Source: Moniliophthora roreri (Eukaryota; Basidiomycota; Agaricomycetes; Agaricales; Marasmiaceae). Taken from it: 64,000 bases of DNA. This document shows, piece after piece, positions 1 to 12,972 of this stretch; the first letter of the stretch is position 1, and each line of letters opens with the position of its first letter. Made by a program: the position numbers and the translations under genes. The stretch is taken from positions 1 through 64,000 of the forward strand of contig LATX02000247.1 in NCBI GenBank assembly GCA_001466705.2, read 5' to 3'. The notes below the pieces were generated by a model, which had not been told where the DNA came from, did not search any database, and saw only the letters and a program-made list of their open reading frames with translations.

Positions 1-301
1 GTGGATAAACGGTGAAACCTAGTAAGCTATGGATGTAAGCTACTGAATACTTGTGAGACGAAGTATCCAAGAATAATGTGTCTTGGAGAGACACAATACA
101 ATCCTCTGACAGCGGAAGGAACTATACATGAATTCTACATGTGTTCTACTGTATTGTGCATGAGGCTACAATACTCCTACTGGACGAGGGAGCACTCCTA
201 TGACTGTAGTGCAAGCTCCGGAGAAGCTCAGGAACTTACTTTGTAAGTTCCGTAGTTGATCACAGACGCAAGTAATACATTAACTAGTGTTCCTAATGTT
301 C

Positions 302-2096
302 CTAGTTTAGTATAGTACAGGTACAGTGCTTCAACAGTATGCTTCCGAAATACGTGGAGACATGCAGTGTATGAAGATACTTGAGCGTGATCGTTGGGGA
401 AGAAGGAAACACCGTTGGTGAACATGTAAGTGGTATTCGCAACGAAGTAAGGAATGGAGATTTGGACATCATGTTCCATACTGGGCTGATCTCGTTTGTG
501 TGCCTGCACCAAGACTCAGCTGAGAATGTTCGGAGCTTTGGAAAGAGGTATCCAGGAAGGTCCGAAGGAACGCGATACATGGCCAACGACTCGAGGCTGG
601 GTAGTTCTCCAATATAACGGAGAAATTCACTGGTAGCACTTGCATCCAGGTCATCGCAGGAAAGCGACAGACGAAGCGAAGACAGGGTTGTCAGCTTTTG
701 GTAATAGGCGCCTTGACTGGAAGTACGCGACGGTACTCGCTCGGCGATGCAGGTGAATGTTAGCGATTTCCACCAGCTAATGTCGGTTGAATGAGTCAGG
801 CGGTCCCATGCATAACTGCCACGGTGTGAAATCTGCTCCGGATTATCGTCGATGAAGGTGATGTGGAGAGGGTGTTCTTTAGTACGTTCTCTGATAACCT
901 TGAGAGCATATGCAACGCGGCCCGAGAACCATTGACTTGAACGAGGTACCGGATTATGAGGGGCATATACATTTTCGAGGACATGGTCAAGGACATGTCC
1001 TCGATGTCCTCAAATGTCCTCAAATGTCTCAAAATGTCCTCAAATGTAATTTTAACTTACCTACGACTCATATTAGATCCCTGTGCTTACTGAGGGTAAC
1101 TAGTCACAGAATATCAATTGCTTCTTTCCAGTAATGTCAAGCCTCAACCAAGCTGTGGGAAGTTAGACTTCTCTACTTCATTGCCACCCTACTACCTTAT
1201 GGGTCCCTTTTTCCTTTTGCCCACTGGTTAATTATCATGTTTTGGCATCATGTGAATACAGAAATTTATTTATACCTTGCCAGTTTGACATTCAGACTCA
1301 CCACTCAGGCTTATCTGNCACAGCAGCCTGTGTAAATAATTGTACATGTATCCTTATGCTATACTACTTTGATGATTTAGCCTTGCCTTTTGGCACAATT
1401 GGAACCAGTGGCAATGAAGGACAGTGAAGAGAACTTGATTGGATTGGATGTAGACAGGCACTAGCAGTGTTGGCATCACATGAGTGATTTGAGTCAAGAT
1501 TCACACCATGTAATTTCAAGAAGAACAATTCCATTAGACGCAGAGGCAAGCGAGCAGATGGATGTTGATGGCGATTGATGGTGGTCAAAATTGACGCTTG
1601 AACGTTACGCGTCATCGGCGCTTGAATGTGAGAAAGTGATGATGCCGACATCACCATCAGGCACGGCACCATCAAACATTCTTCACCACCATCGATGAAA
1701 AGGAATACGGAGTCCTCAATAGGTACGTAGGTTGAATCAACTTGTATTAACATGTCATTGAATAACCACGGAACTATAGGAATGTACTGGATATTTTCTT
1801 GACATGTCCTCGACCCTGCCTTGAACCTGCCTTGAAATCAGTCAAGGACTGTCAAGGACATGTCCTCAGGCAAAATGCCTTGAAATTGTCATGGCCCGAT
1901 TATGAGCACTTGGCCCGACATCGATGTAGATGCTTGTCCATAGGGATGGCATGTCAAGAGCAATGACACGCCAGCGACGACAAACACGTGTTAGCACCCA
2001 TGGTGTGCTTTTCAGGTGTAATGTGGTGTTGTCGTGCGGACAAAACGCGAATATTTCCAGGAGGAGCTCGTCTGGCAAGCAGGTAATCAGTGCCAT
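302..2096 (-). pseudogene. F-box/LRR-type protein gene disrupted by a transposon
   Basis: The F-box start lies at 2096-1898 (LPDELLLEIFAFCP, then VCRRWR and MPSLW, the usual basidiomycete F-box pattern). The rest of the frame lies at 951-302 with no internal stop. A 937-bp insert plus one copy of a 9-bp target duplication separates them. Removing insert and one duplicate rejoins the two parts in the same frame (199 + 650 nt = 849 nt, 282 codons plus stop). F-box proteins are normally substrate adaptors of SCF ubiquitin ligases. The downstream part looks like the leucine-rich region (SLESLAMYRVPSDLPGYLF). The product would be shorter than the other two F-box proteins here (467-476 aa), so the C-terminus may also be reduced. 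As it stands the gene should give only a 76-residue truncated peptide, unless the insert is spliced out. Confidence 0.8.
961..1897. mobile_element. Non-autonomous DNA transposon with 9-bp target duplication
   Basis: GATTATGAG is present on both sides (952-960 and 1898-1906). The element starts GGGCATATACATTTTC and ends in a sequence whose reverse complement starts GGGCCATGACAATTTC, an imperfect terminal inverted repeat. Subterminal repeats of the type ATGTCCTCAA occur four times at the left (about 989-1047), and related CTTGA/TGTCCTCA motifs occur at the right. No transposase is recognisable. A 9-bp duplication and long imperfect ends fit Mutator-like (MULE) elements best; hAT (8 bp) is less likely. 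One N lies inside at 1318. It sits within the F-box gene. Confidence 0.75.
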
Positions 2097-4625
2097 CTAC
2101 TGTGATACCTGTCAGCTAGTGCCCTTTCAAAACCGGGGATACTCACGGAGGACGTTAAGAAACAACGACGGTCTTAGTCTTACGCATTTAAAGGACAGAC
2201 ATTGTTGCATTGCATTGTCCAGATCCTGAGCCATAAATGGGAAACAATGGGCGAATATGAATGATGAGTGCAAAGGCCCGCTCGGCAGTGGCAGTAATGA
2301 TCTTCGAGCGCCAAAACGACTCACACCTATTCATCCGAAAAGAAGCGAATTTTCATAAACAGCGTAGAGTGCCACACATACACTCACTGCCTAATACAAT
2401 GTTTGGCCTTGTAAACTGCAAAAATCGTAATCCTTCAGTCCTAATCATTTGGCATAAAGTCCAGAGGAATGAGTACCATAGATGAATGAATACTTCGAAA
2501 GGAAAAGTACCTATTATAAATCAGGGCCGCATGCAGAAAAGTAAGATATTCCCAAAACGTGTGACTATACCATAGAAAGATTCATTGTAAATCATTGATA
2601 GCCATTGAATTCTTGGTCATGTACCCACCTCCGACTTCGAATTGCGGAACTTGATGAACTAGCCACTTGGGCTAGCATTCTGTTTGAAAATTGAATACGT
2701 TAAGGGAGTGTGAGTCGCGTTTCCGACCGGAGATGTACTGAGAGAGACTCACTGGGCTTTTACTTAACCCCTCGCATACAAAGTGCCAATCAGTAGTCCG
2801 AAAGCTTCACTTGTGGTGAACAGCATGTAAAAGGCTCCCGATATTGCGGGTGATTCTATAGAGAATCAAGCGCGTCAAAGAACTAATGATATGCAAAGGT
2901 CTTGGACGTATAAACCCAAAAGGTGAACCAATTAGAGACTAATGCTTGCCCATAGGAGAGATTGCACAGTATGAAGCTTGTTATGTCGGCGTGCGAAGGG
3001 TGAGCTTGACTTATACGTACCTAACTGGAAGGGCATAAAAAATCACGCCACAAGTAAGGAGAGCCTGGAACCTGTGTACTACCAGTCGTGTGAGGGGGCG
3101 GGAGCTCTTGGAGGTTTCCAAGTTCAAGCCATACGAAGGAGGAAACAGGATCAGATAACCAATCACAACCGCGAGTACGATAAAGGGACGTACCTGTACT
3201 TCACAGCAGCTATATCTCATCCTTATGCTCCTAGTTTTGGGGTGTATGTGGTGTTACTGGCCATCAAGATGTCTTTAGTGGTCAATAGTGTGCGAAAAAA
3301 ACTGATGTGTGAGACGGGTTAGTGTTCAAGCTTCTGTAATAAGTGGTGAGAACGACTAGAACGAAGGATCCACTGGATAACAGGCAATAACTTGTTACCA
3401 CAGAAAGTTTGATGTGGGCGAATATGTTAAGTACCTTGAACGTTGTCATTCAGGGTCGAGAACACAAACATGAGCTTTCTCCAAGTCTATGTGGACGTGC
3501 CTATCCTGCAGAGCAGTGAGCATTCCCGGAGAGATAGAGAAGTAAAATGCACCTTTAAGATAGTTGATACGCGTTCAGCCATCGATATAGCTGCCAGCAT
3601 TGGTAAAGGTCTTCGAAAAAGAAGCAAATTCTGTAACACGTCACTGTTTTCGTCACGGCGCTTCACTGAAACGCCCAATTAGCGCTCATCGGCTCTCGGC
3701 ACGACCTTTTGATAGAAATGTGAACGATGGGGTCAACCTTCCAGTTAAGAGCTCGAGAATCTATACTGTTACATACTACATCCGAGTTGCAAAAGGCTTC
3801 CAAGTCAATATTACAGGTGATTTGGAGTGAACAAGGAGCGAATCAGTCTCGAGCATCAATGTAATTGCTGATATCCCGGTTCAAAAACCCGGAGCCCCGA
3901 AAAATGGTCTGTCATCTCAAAGGTCAACTCGGTCCTCTTCACCGAAGCCAATGAAGTATACTTGGGCTGTAGACTTGCATTTCTAACATGGGGTATGTCT
4001 TGGTCGATTAGTTGTTAAATCATCTCGTTTGTGGTTCGGTCTAGTTCCGCCTGGATCAATGTAATCCCTCCGAGAGGCCCTGGGCTCGACCCCCAGCCGA
4101 GACACTCAGCTTTTGCATTCTCAACTGCATACATGGCATCTTTGTGTTCAATAGCGTAGTAATTTAGCTCGGAGCGGGTGTTGGGTGAGGTTGAATGCGG
4201 GACAGATGAGAGCAGCGGCAATTGGCCTTCATATTAAGCACTGCGTACGTTCAAATGAATTGAGTGACCGCTGGTCAAGCCTGAGACAAGTGTCCACAAC
4301 CGAAACGTCCCAGTTTCGTATCATCCTTCAAGTTGGGGCATAGATTTGCCCTCTGTTGGCCGATTATTCTAGATCATACATATTGGGTTTTATATCTAGA
4401 AAAATAAGGAGAAGCTGCAAGCTAGTGCTCGTCAAGTGCTCGTTGTCATACTTTGAGAAAAAGGAGTAACCTGTGACACATCACAGTCGCACGTAGTACG
4501 TATTTAGGGTTAGGGGTTATACTACTGGGCGTTTCACCCTTGACCTGAACCACCATCAGCTGGTTTCAATTTCTCGATTGGAGCACGTCTGCTCGTTTTT
4601 TCGTAGTACTAATTTTAATTGCATA

Positions 4626-4667
4626 TTACTGACCTTTTATTCTGGCTTACTGACCTTTTATTCTGGC
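4626..4667. repeat. Tandem duplication, 2 x 21 bp
   Basis: The unit TTACTGACCTTTTATTCTGG(C) occurs twice back to back without a mismatch, in non-coding DNA. Confidence 0.9.
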
Positions 4668-5250
4668 AGTAATACTGACTCAACGGTCCAAGTCGTAATC
4701 AAGGAGATGCATTTGACTATGCTGGCACCCATTCATCATTTTCCTCCCGAATTTCGCTCCCATATGATTCTCAACGTAGACGTCAGGCATCTGCGTGATG
4801 TATTATCCAAAGACCAGTTCTACAGCGTGAGGTGCGGGTCTTCCACTGGTGTCTCTCTTCACACTATTGACTCTGATATGGTTAATCAATGGAATACCTT
4901 TACCACCGGTAATTGACTGATAACGCAACCTGTAACGTATTCCAACCGCTACCCTTGGTACCATCTTTCAATCTCCGAAATCATGACTCGCAATGGCAGT
5001 CCGGCACTTTGACTTAGCGCTGGGTTGCGAAGTGAGGTTAAACTAGTTCCTCTTATGGTACCCAACCGTTCTTGTTTTGATAATGGAGAAATTATACGCC
5101 TTGAGTCCTTCAATCTCTTCCTTCTCTCGCAGAAAAACAGACATCAAACCGTTTGTTCGATCCTGTCCGCGCTGGAGTCGCGATAGGAAAAAAAATAGGG
5201 GCTTTCGGTGTTGTAGTCTGGATCGTGTAAATGAATTTAGAATGGATCGA

Positions 5251-5272
5251 CGTCGTTCGATTGCGAACGACG
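5251..5272. repeat. Perfect 9-bp inverted repeat, 4-nt loop
   Basis: CGTCGTTCG, loop ATTG, CGAACGACG. It lies about 100 bp beyond the stop of the F-box gene (whose 3' end is at 5375), so it could form a hairpin in or near that 3' UTR. Confidence 0.6.
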
Positions 5273-5374
5273 ATCAAATCTAATCATATTCTGCTAAGAT
5301 AGTAGATATTGACCATATGGTAATACATCAATCCTTATTTATTCCCTTATTTGACGCCAGACCTGATATTCATC

Positions 5375-6854
5375 TCATTCCCGGCAATACCCAAGAGCAA
5401 CACGGTTGCCTATCGGGCGATTCCCATGTATAATCCGAACAGCTAGTCCATCTCTCTGCAAACCTCTCAGCCGCTCCATGTCCAAGGTTGACTCGGTACG
5501 ATCGATTCCAACTAGGACAGAATGAAGACCACGTTGAAATCTCACCTTCACCATTTCCTCAAAGGTATTTCTTTCCCATCTGTCATCGCGGACCTCAAGC
5601 TTCAGGACCTTCAAGTCCGGAACAAGCGCTACGGGGTACAGTCAGTTTACAGCTTGTGACTGGAGAGATAAACTTGCCGCTATAAGGTAATGCCCGGCCT
5701 GCTAAAAGCGCCAACAATGACGTTGTCACAAGCTTATTCCTCTTTCCTTTCGCTTCTCCCAGGGTTAACTCTCTAACCCGATATAGTGCTTTCAACACAG
5801 GCACCAACTCATACGTCGTTATTGGGATACCTTCAATGCGTGCACGCGTGATTTGCGCCGAAGAGCGGTATATAAGATTCGAGAGTGCTGATAAGAACTC
5901 GGTATTCGGCGGCGGGTAGATCGAATGAGGGTTTTGGTTGGCATCACTGAGGAAGAATAAGCTGATAAGTGAGGGAGCCGTGAATGAGTTTAAGAAGTGA
6001 GCAAGAGCCGGGAATGGGAAGTCGTATCCCGGAAGGGATGCATTAATGACTTCAAGAGTGAGGGTAAGAAGTAATGGAATAATGGAATGTCCGGGAGAGG
6101 TCCTCGTTAGTGTCGGTGGTTCTGTTCCTGGAAAACCATGTGGCGGGAGAACAAAGTGGGCTTCGATGACGCTGGGACAATCCTTGAGTAATTCGAGAGC
6201 GGTTCGCGGGAAGCATTTCAGGTGAAGATAGGTGATATGCGTCCGGGCCAAGAAGCATGAGTAGTTCGCGAGTCTAGTTGAGTCGAGAAAGGAAGAGTAT
6301 AGGAGAAGGGAAATGGACGAACTTTGCTTCAGTCCATTTACCTTCACCTTGATGCGGTCCCCTGCTGAAAGCAGTGTTAAATGTTGAGCGACTGAGAGGT
6401 ATTTCTGTACCACTTTATCGAGCTCAACTTTTTTCTTGGTGCGAAGCATCAGAGAAGAAAGTCTCCCCAGCACCTTCCGAAACGGGGCTAGAAGATATCT
6501 CTCATCCAACACTGCGTCGGTCTCGATCCTAACGCTCAGAAGAGCATTTCTTGAATGGTCTATATGCATCTGGAGGCGGTCTGCCACATTTGAATGCCAG
6601 CATCCGCGATTATCCAAACGCAAGGATAGGATAGACCATAGCTCTGGGGTCGCCAGAGACACATCACGCCAGTATCTACATACCTGACCGATGTACGAAG
6701 CTTCAGAAAACGACCCGGTCGGACTGTAGAAGTCGAAAAAGTTCGTTTCGATGGCGTAGATTAGGATGTGAGAAAGTATGGCGGGTGGAATGTCGAATTG
6801 TGGCGGGTGGTGTTCAGTGACGCTTTGGTTCGCGAGTAGCTTCGGTAGATCCAT
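5375..6854 (-). CDS. F-box/LRR-type protein with a GC-AG intron
   Basis: Likely a substrate adaptor of an SCF ubiquitin ligase. The start chosen is the ATG at 6854 (MDLPKLLANQ), because the F-box follows directly (FDIPPAILSHILIYAIE, then VCRYWRDVSLATPELWS). An upstream in-frame ATG at 7043 would add 63 residues without domain character. The remainder is leucine-rich, as in the family. Exon 1 is 6854-5678 and exon 2 is 5628-5375; the 49-nt intron 5677-5629 starts GCAAGT, has a CTGAC branch-like site and ends GTAG. The spliced length is 1431 nt, giving 476 aa. No GT donor nearby keeps the frame. The C-terminal exon has the familiar pattern LKVLKLEVRDDRWERNTF. Confidence 0.85.
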
Positions 6855-9800
6855 AGTATGTTGATGAGGAACGAGGTGAAGGGAAGAGGTGCGACTCCGC
6901 GGAAAAACCTTTAGGCTGGCGGAAAAGGTACCGCTGATGACCAAATTCCGGATAGGCGGTTTGACATGATGTGAATGGAGAGAAGATTCCGCGGGATATG
7001 ACATGATTAACATCCCGCCAAGCAGAACAGACGCAACGTTCATATATTTTCGGAAAGAATGGCCAGTGCGAGAAAGAAAGAATCAACCTCTGAATGGAAA
7101 ATGCCCTGGAACTCCGAGGGAGTGGAGAGTTTCATCTAAAAGGAGTGTCTATAAACCCGCCAAAACCCGATTGAAAGTGGCGCGGGAGGGGACGGAGACA
7201 GGAATAACTCACTTGATGACTGACCACAGTCCCTACTGGTGAATACACTCCCAGTTATGTCCGAGGATCAGAAAAATCAAGCTCGGGCATGTAGGGAACA
7301 TCCCTGAGTAGGGATGTATCCAAGCGACACCTTTTTTGAAGGTGAGCGACAAAGTTCATTGCTGATATCGCCATACTGCTCATTATCCCTTGCAGCGTCC
7401 GAATCCGTACTGTGGGCTTTGTGAAGTACCAGGTACAGCGCAGCTGAATCATATGTATGACTGCTGTACCGAGAATAACGGCACATCACAAAGTCAGGGA
7501 AGGATCATGGAATCGTAAGGACATTTATCATGAAACGGCAGGTCTGATGTAAAGGGCTTTTCAGCTATTTGTCGACATGAATACGCATAGCCTCTTGTCG
7601 ACTCCCTCCCGACACCCAAAGTCGAAGGAATTGGACGCCACCACGCCACTTCCTGCTATGACATAGCGCACACATGGTGGTGAAAAAGGGCACCTGGTGT
7701 CTATGGTGATAAAGAGATGGACAATAGGATTGAAATGGTGGATGCTATGGAACGATTATAAGGTTTGATGTGCCTAAAATACAAATAATCAGCTGGAAAA
7801 TGAAGCATACAGCATACGGAGTGCACTACTCACCCATACACTGGAAGGCAGGTCTATCTCAACATGCTCCACTTGACTTATTCATTGCCAGGGTCAGAAG
7901 CGAAGCAGAACTCCATAAGTTCACGCATACGGCTATTCACATCTCCCGATCCGACCGGGATGAATATCCTTGATGGTCACTAGTGTATCAATGAGGCCAG
8001 TTGCAACCCAACCTAAACGAGATAACATCTTTGACCTAGTCAAGATAGGTAGAGTTGTAGCGTGACTGTTGATCTATTCAAACGCCATTTATGATGAGAG
8101 TAGTATTACAATGTATCTCTCGGATCCCTGATTGAAACTTCTCGTAATGGGATAGTTACAAGGGACATTGTCGCCGTCAATCGCACAAGAACAGTCATTC
8201 GAGGGTAGAGTGCTGCCTCGTGAAAGCCAAAAGGCGAGAACAATACGTAGGTAAAATGCATCTACGAGAACCAGTTGTTAGCATGAGGTTGAATATCAGA
8301 GGTAAACTGCTCACTATGAGCGTAAGAGCTCTCGGCAAGGCTCAACGGCATGTAACTCGCTCAGAAAACCGATGCTCCCTCAGCAGTCAAGCATGCCTGC
8401 ATCTAGTGGGGAGCAGTTGGAGGGGATATAGAACGTAATATTACGTCTTGAGGCATTAGGAGAGCGAAAGTCCCTCGAGCTAGACCATCTCCGAGGGAGA
8501 TGCTACTTGGAGAGCTGCGAGAGGGACTTTGCCACCAAAGGAAGACTTGGAATCAGGTGAGTTGGAGAAGAGGGCGTCGTGCTTGTGATTGGGTATATGA
8601 TCGCTTCGTAAGTTCTTTTTTCGGTGATCCGCGAGACTAAAATTGAAAGCATGATACTTGTGTTGAGAACGCCATGAGGAAACGCTGTAAACAGAAGTAA
8701 ATGGAACCGCACCATTTCGCCTTCGCCTTTGTCCTTTTCGTATTCACATCGGAGTCGAGTAACCCTGGAGGCGCTCCCTGTAGCATCAACCTTCAAGTAC
8801 CTAGTCAAAAGCCCGGACGGTCGCGAATCACCACTCAGGTCACCAAACTTCCCTCTCCTCCTATTATAAGAAACTCGGCCCTTCATGTTCCATGTAAAGT
8901 AAGGCCCCGAACTCGTATGGGTACCGAATCATCGAAATAGCACCAAAATTCGACCCGCGTCGGCGGTACGACCACCACTAATCCAAATCCCAATAAAATT
9001 GGTTCGCAGATACATGTACTGCTCTTCTCCTCGTATGTTTAGTTTGAAGGAGGAGGAGGAACCCCAACACGAGTTGCTCTTGACAGATCATGTTGGAAGA
9101 TGATGACGTAATGAACTAGGAGGAGCGGAACCGACGATACGAATGCAGCGGTTCACCTTCATGCTGGAAGAACCGATGTCCGGAGAATACGTGTAAGGAA
9201 CGGTTGCGGCTCCACTTGCAGCCAGGCAGATGGATCATGTCGAAATGAGCACCTCAATGCTCAGCTGATATAATATCACTTTGCGCAGTTTAGTTTGAAA
9301 TGGCGAGTGGAATGGTTGACGAAGCTGATACATGAACGTGTCGGCCCCCGTTGGAAGGGTAATCTCTAGCCCGGGCATGGAGAGAGAGTATTGGAATATT
9401 CCTAAGCGGGGAACCCGTAATACGACCTGGAGAAGCCGAAGTATCCACTTGCGCTGTGTTGGAAGGAAGGGAGAGGGCGATGGGACAAAGTTCGTTGAGA
9501 CATAATTGCACCTAGGACACCAGTAGACATAGTCAGCAAATATAACATGAATTGTAGAAGCGAGTCTACTCACCTATTACCCTGTTATCCTCAAGGTCTT
9601 CTCATCAAATCGAGACGCCCAGAGTGCACCACATGGACAATTTATCCTTTCCTGTCCAAAATTGTGGCCGTGTCATCAAAACAGCATCTCCTCCTGAAGC
9701 TAAAACCGAGGGCCCCATGCGCCAAAGTGACGTAGGGAGCCACAAGCCAACGTGAGATGGCGCCGGAACCAAGGATTCGGTGGCCTCTTCACGATTACAA

Positions 9801-11361
9801 TTCAGGTGAAACAGCAATTGTGGTTTGAAAACGCTTGTTTGCGTTGTTTGCGGACACAAGGTGTGAAATAATTGGACATAGTGGGTGAATAGGTTGTACA
9901 GGTGCTCCTGGGATGGACGAGGAAGTATGGTGAACGTTGAACATGGCAGGCTGGGAACCGGCTGCTACCATATCCGGTTAGCACCTCCAACATCAGTCAA
10001 CGGCACGGAGGGATAGACGAGGTATCCATGGGCATAGTGATGGTGGTACCAGCTTAAGGGATGCAGACCAAAGATAGCGGGGAAGAAAATGCGATGGGTC
10101 CGCTGAAGCTCTGTCCGAACTGGCATTACTCCAAGATTCTTCGCCGGTGTGACAAAAAGATGATTCCTCTGTACTCCGCACGCCGAAAGCAGCGAGACGC
10201 TTGGCGGAATATCGTACAGTTTTGGTGAATGACACCTTCGAGGGCTAGAGAGTGTTGGTGGTGTCGGAATTCAACATGCGAAGCTCGAGGGGAAAACAAG
10301 TTCTTCTCGGAGAAGCCCTTTACTCTGACATTCCCAACTAGGGAAGCACGAAGTATGAGGTGGTAAGCCTCTGCACGGACTGCTTTGCAATTGCGACTCG
10401 GAGTTTGGGAAAGGTCCAGGGTGTAGCGATACCTCCACTAAGGCAGGTGTAAACGATAGAGCTGTAGGTGTAAAATGCTATTGCCTATCACTTCCACAAT
10501 GGCCGCGTTCCCAATCCCATTTGAATGAGTATCCCCGGCCGGACCTTGCTAGCCTGCAGCACCTGCCATATATCCCCAGAGCCCATGACTAATGGTAGTT
10601 TGCGACACGCTAACCCAACAACCACTGCTCCTTTCGCCACGAAGTGTGTTATAAGTCTCGATGAGGTACCTCTGAGCTTTTATCCCTCAGCTGGAGTGCT
10701 GGATGCTGATGCAAACAGCATCGCTAGCGCCAGATCAGAGGTGTTGCGGCAACGTATCGAGGTTTCCGTGTAGGCGACACTTCTTTCCGTATAAAACTCA
10801 TACTTGTCGGTATTGAGTGCGTTGAGGGCAAGGGGTTCAGAGGAACGGGATCAGCGGAGAAGGCGCTGTGGATGTTGGTATGCGGTATGAGCGTCCGCAG
10901 GATTACGGGTGTGGAGGCGTTTCGCCAGCATAAAGGGTCTCCATAGATTCGCCTCGTCCGGCTCCTTTTCTACAGTTCCCTCTCGTTACCCGTACCCTCG
11001 CAGATCAACCCTACATCTGACATCTGATATAGCGACGTGATATTGGAGAGGAACATGGATGCTGTTAAAATGCTGCATCCCCTTTCTCGCTCTACGAATA
11101 CGCCCTTCTGTCTCGTATTGTAGCAGGATGCCTTCCTGCTTCCAAATGGCGACGCCCAGCCGTACATAGAGCACTGCACAACATCGGGATTTCCTTCGAC
11201 GAAGTAGCGGAGGATGAGGCGTGAAGCTGAGAACCAGTCCTTCTTCTACCTGCCGCCTTCATCAGCGCTCGCTCTTCCCTGCATCCACGACCATCTCCTC
11301 ATTCCTTCCTTCGTCATACACCGCTTTACTGGTTCCTAGCGACTGAAGTGCACCCTGACCA
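6855..11361. other. Intergenic stretch with weak ORFs only
   Basis: I see no convincing gene. Minus-strand open frames around 8503-8886, 9235-9573 and 9970-10280 lack recognisable motifs, and their order of frames does not resolve into exons. An inverted repeat lies at 8463-8533. Confidence 0.4.
8463..8533. repeat. Imperfect inverted repeat around a fire-short spacer
   Basis: GCGAAAGTCCCTC (8463-8475) is nearly complementary to GAGGGACTTTGC (8522-8533). The roughly 46-nt interval is unexplained. It may be a remnant of a small transposon end or a hairpin. Confidence 0.4.
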
Positions 11362-11895
11362 TCATTCATCACACCGGTACTGTGTGTTGGGATACAGCGA
11401 GAGGAGACGGACAACAGTAGTCGGAAGTGTGGCCATGAGAGCGGAGTCGGGTGCTGCGGCCAGTTGGATGGATAGAGTGAAGGATATATGGGTTCGATTT
11501 GGGGTAGGAGGTGGAACAAAAGGGCCTGTAACGGTGTCAAAGCTGAATAATGAAGGAAAAAAACTGAACACACGGGACAGCGCTTGACTGTTTGCGAAGA
11601 TGGCACGGAACGAGGTTGAAGCAGACGACGAGAGACAGATAAGTATCGTGCGTGTAAAGGCCATTCGGTATGCTGACGACACGTCTTCAGGGAGCTGCGC
11701 CGTTATCAAGGATTTGTCCGGTTTTGGATAGGTGTGATCGTGAAGCCTCTTATTGATTGAACGTGCCAGCTGCTTGAATTCAAAATCCAGTCTCTTGTGG
11801 AGCACATTCGTGGAGCGTAAGCTGTGAAGAATAATCAGCAAGATAGAAAAGCGTCGTGGCCGGACCAACCAGCATGGTAATCCCGAAGAATCCAT
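11362..11895 (-). CDS. Hypothetical ORF, 177 aa
   Basis: The longest open frame in this neighbourhood begins MDSSGLPCWLVRPRRFSILL and contains a hydrophobic N-terminal stretch followed by a basic region. I recognise no domain. Other minus-strand frames lie just upstream (11948-12196) and downstream, so it might be one exon of a spliced gene. It could equally be chance, since no family signature supports it. Confidence 0.2.
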   Translation of the reverse strand: MDSSGLPCWLVRPRRFSILLIILHSLRSTNVLHKRLDFEFKQLARSINKRLHDHTYPKPDKSLITAQLPEDVSSAYRMAFTRTILICLSSSASTSFRAIFANSQALSRVFSFFPSLFSFDTVTGPFVPPPTPNRTHISFTLSIQLAAAPDSALMATLPTTVVRLLSLYPNTQYRCDE

Positions 11896-12420
11896 CCAAG
11901 TTCATTAAAAAAGATTCCCGTATATCTTCAGATGGCTCTTGGGCCAACTACGAAACTTCCTGAACAGCTAAAACAAGATGAAAAGATGACTTTGGTTTCA
12001 TCGACCGGCACGCGAGAAACGCACTTATTGCTCCGGGAATGTACTCCCAAGACAAAATAAAGCCATAGAATGGTCCACTTGTAATTTCAAGCGCCATAGT
12101 CGGGAGAAAGGAGACGGAAGAACGTAGCAGTTGTAGCACTTGGACGTTGGACAGATCTGGAACAGGTCCAACACGTGACAGGTACATCACTGCCACACGA
12201 GCACTTAAGTCGGGTTGATGTCAATTCCTATCTCGAAAACGTATCTCGGGGTAAAAACGTATTTAGCCGGCGCTTCAAGTCAAAATTCCTTTGGTTCGAA
12301 CCACTGCTTCACAATGAATATGTTTACATACAGATCTCCTCTTCCCGGACCTTTAGATAGCGCTTCATCGACTGTAGTTCTACCGCTAGCAGAGACTGCA
12401 GGCACGAAAAATAGAAATAA

Positions 12421-12972
12421 GTGACATGCCTAAAATATCATCCAAAACCCTATGTTCCCCGTTATCATACCTCCATGCACCTTGTTCTAGATCGTGGTTC
12501 AAGAAGAGGCTCGACAGGTGGTGAGCCACGAGCGCGCTTCCTGGGCGCTTCACTTCTTTCGTCCGAACCATCACTATTTCTCAAAACAGAGACGGAATTC
12601 GACGCTCCATGCCAATGTGCTGCACACAAATCCTGTCTTTATTACTTCTTGGACCTGGACTACACATACCTTGTGGAAAGTTCATGGTACGCGAAGCTTC
12701 CTTTCACTTTGATGAATCACGCTAATGAGGCGATGGCAGTTCGACAGAATGAACGGTGCTTGAATATTCAAAATAAGCGTTGGTCAAACACTACTCTTCG
12801 GTACCTCTATCCGAAGCTTCAAGGTACAATCTCTAAGGTCCCGACCAGGCACCACCTAACGGGCGATGTCAAGCTCCGTTTTAATGCAGGGACAATGAAT
12901 CAGCCATTACAAGCCCGATCTGCCAGAGTCCTATATGCCACGGATTCCTCTCACAATGCAGGTCACTCCTAA
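12421..12972 (+). CDS. Hypothetical ORF, 183 aa
   Basis: An open frame (start MTCLKYHPKPYVPRYHTSMH) between weak ORFs and the PLC-like gene. No known domain is visible and codon use is not clearly gene-like. A stretch around 12530-12560 weakly resembles 34353-34385, which might mark an old shared fragment. Confidence 0.18.
   Translation: MTCLKYHPKPYVPRYHTSMHLVLDRGSRRGSTGGEPRARFLGASLLSSEPSLFLKTETEFDAPCQCAAHKSCLYYFLDLDYTYLVESSWYAKLPFTLMNHANEAMAVRQNERCLNIQNKRWSNTTLRYLYPKLQGTISKVPTRHHLTGDVKLRFNAGTMNQPLQARSARVLYATDSSHNAGHS

Larger units (their letters stand above)
2097..5374. other. Stretch without a recognisable gene
   Basis: Only short ORFs without motifs are seen. Its notable contents are a 2 x 21-bp tandem duplication, a short inverted repeat and one telomere-like string (TTAGGGTTAGGGG, about 4504-4516), which is too short to mean anything by itself. 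Confidence 0.5.

Noticed and set aside
1364..1753. 129-codon ORF inside the transposon as transposase
   Set aside because: No catalytic motif or zinc finger; the element is too short to be autonomous.
4504..4520. Telomere-like TTAGGGTTAGGGG string
   Set aside because: Barely two repeats inside ordinary sequence; not a telomere or a clear interstitial array.
9605..10280. Possible minus-strand gene made of consecutive open frames
   Set aside because: Frames are interrupted (for example a TAG near 9970), no motif is visible and no consistent splice chain was found.
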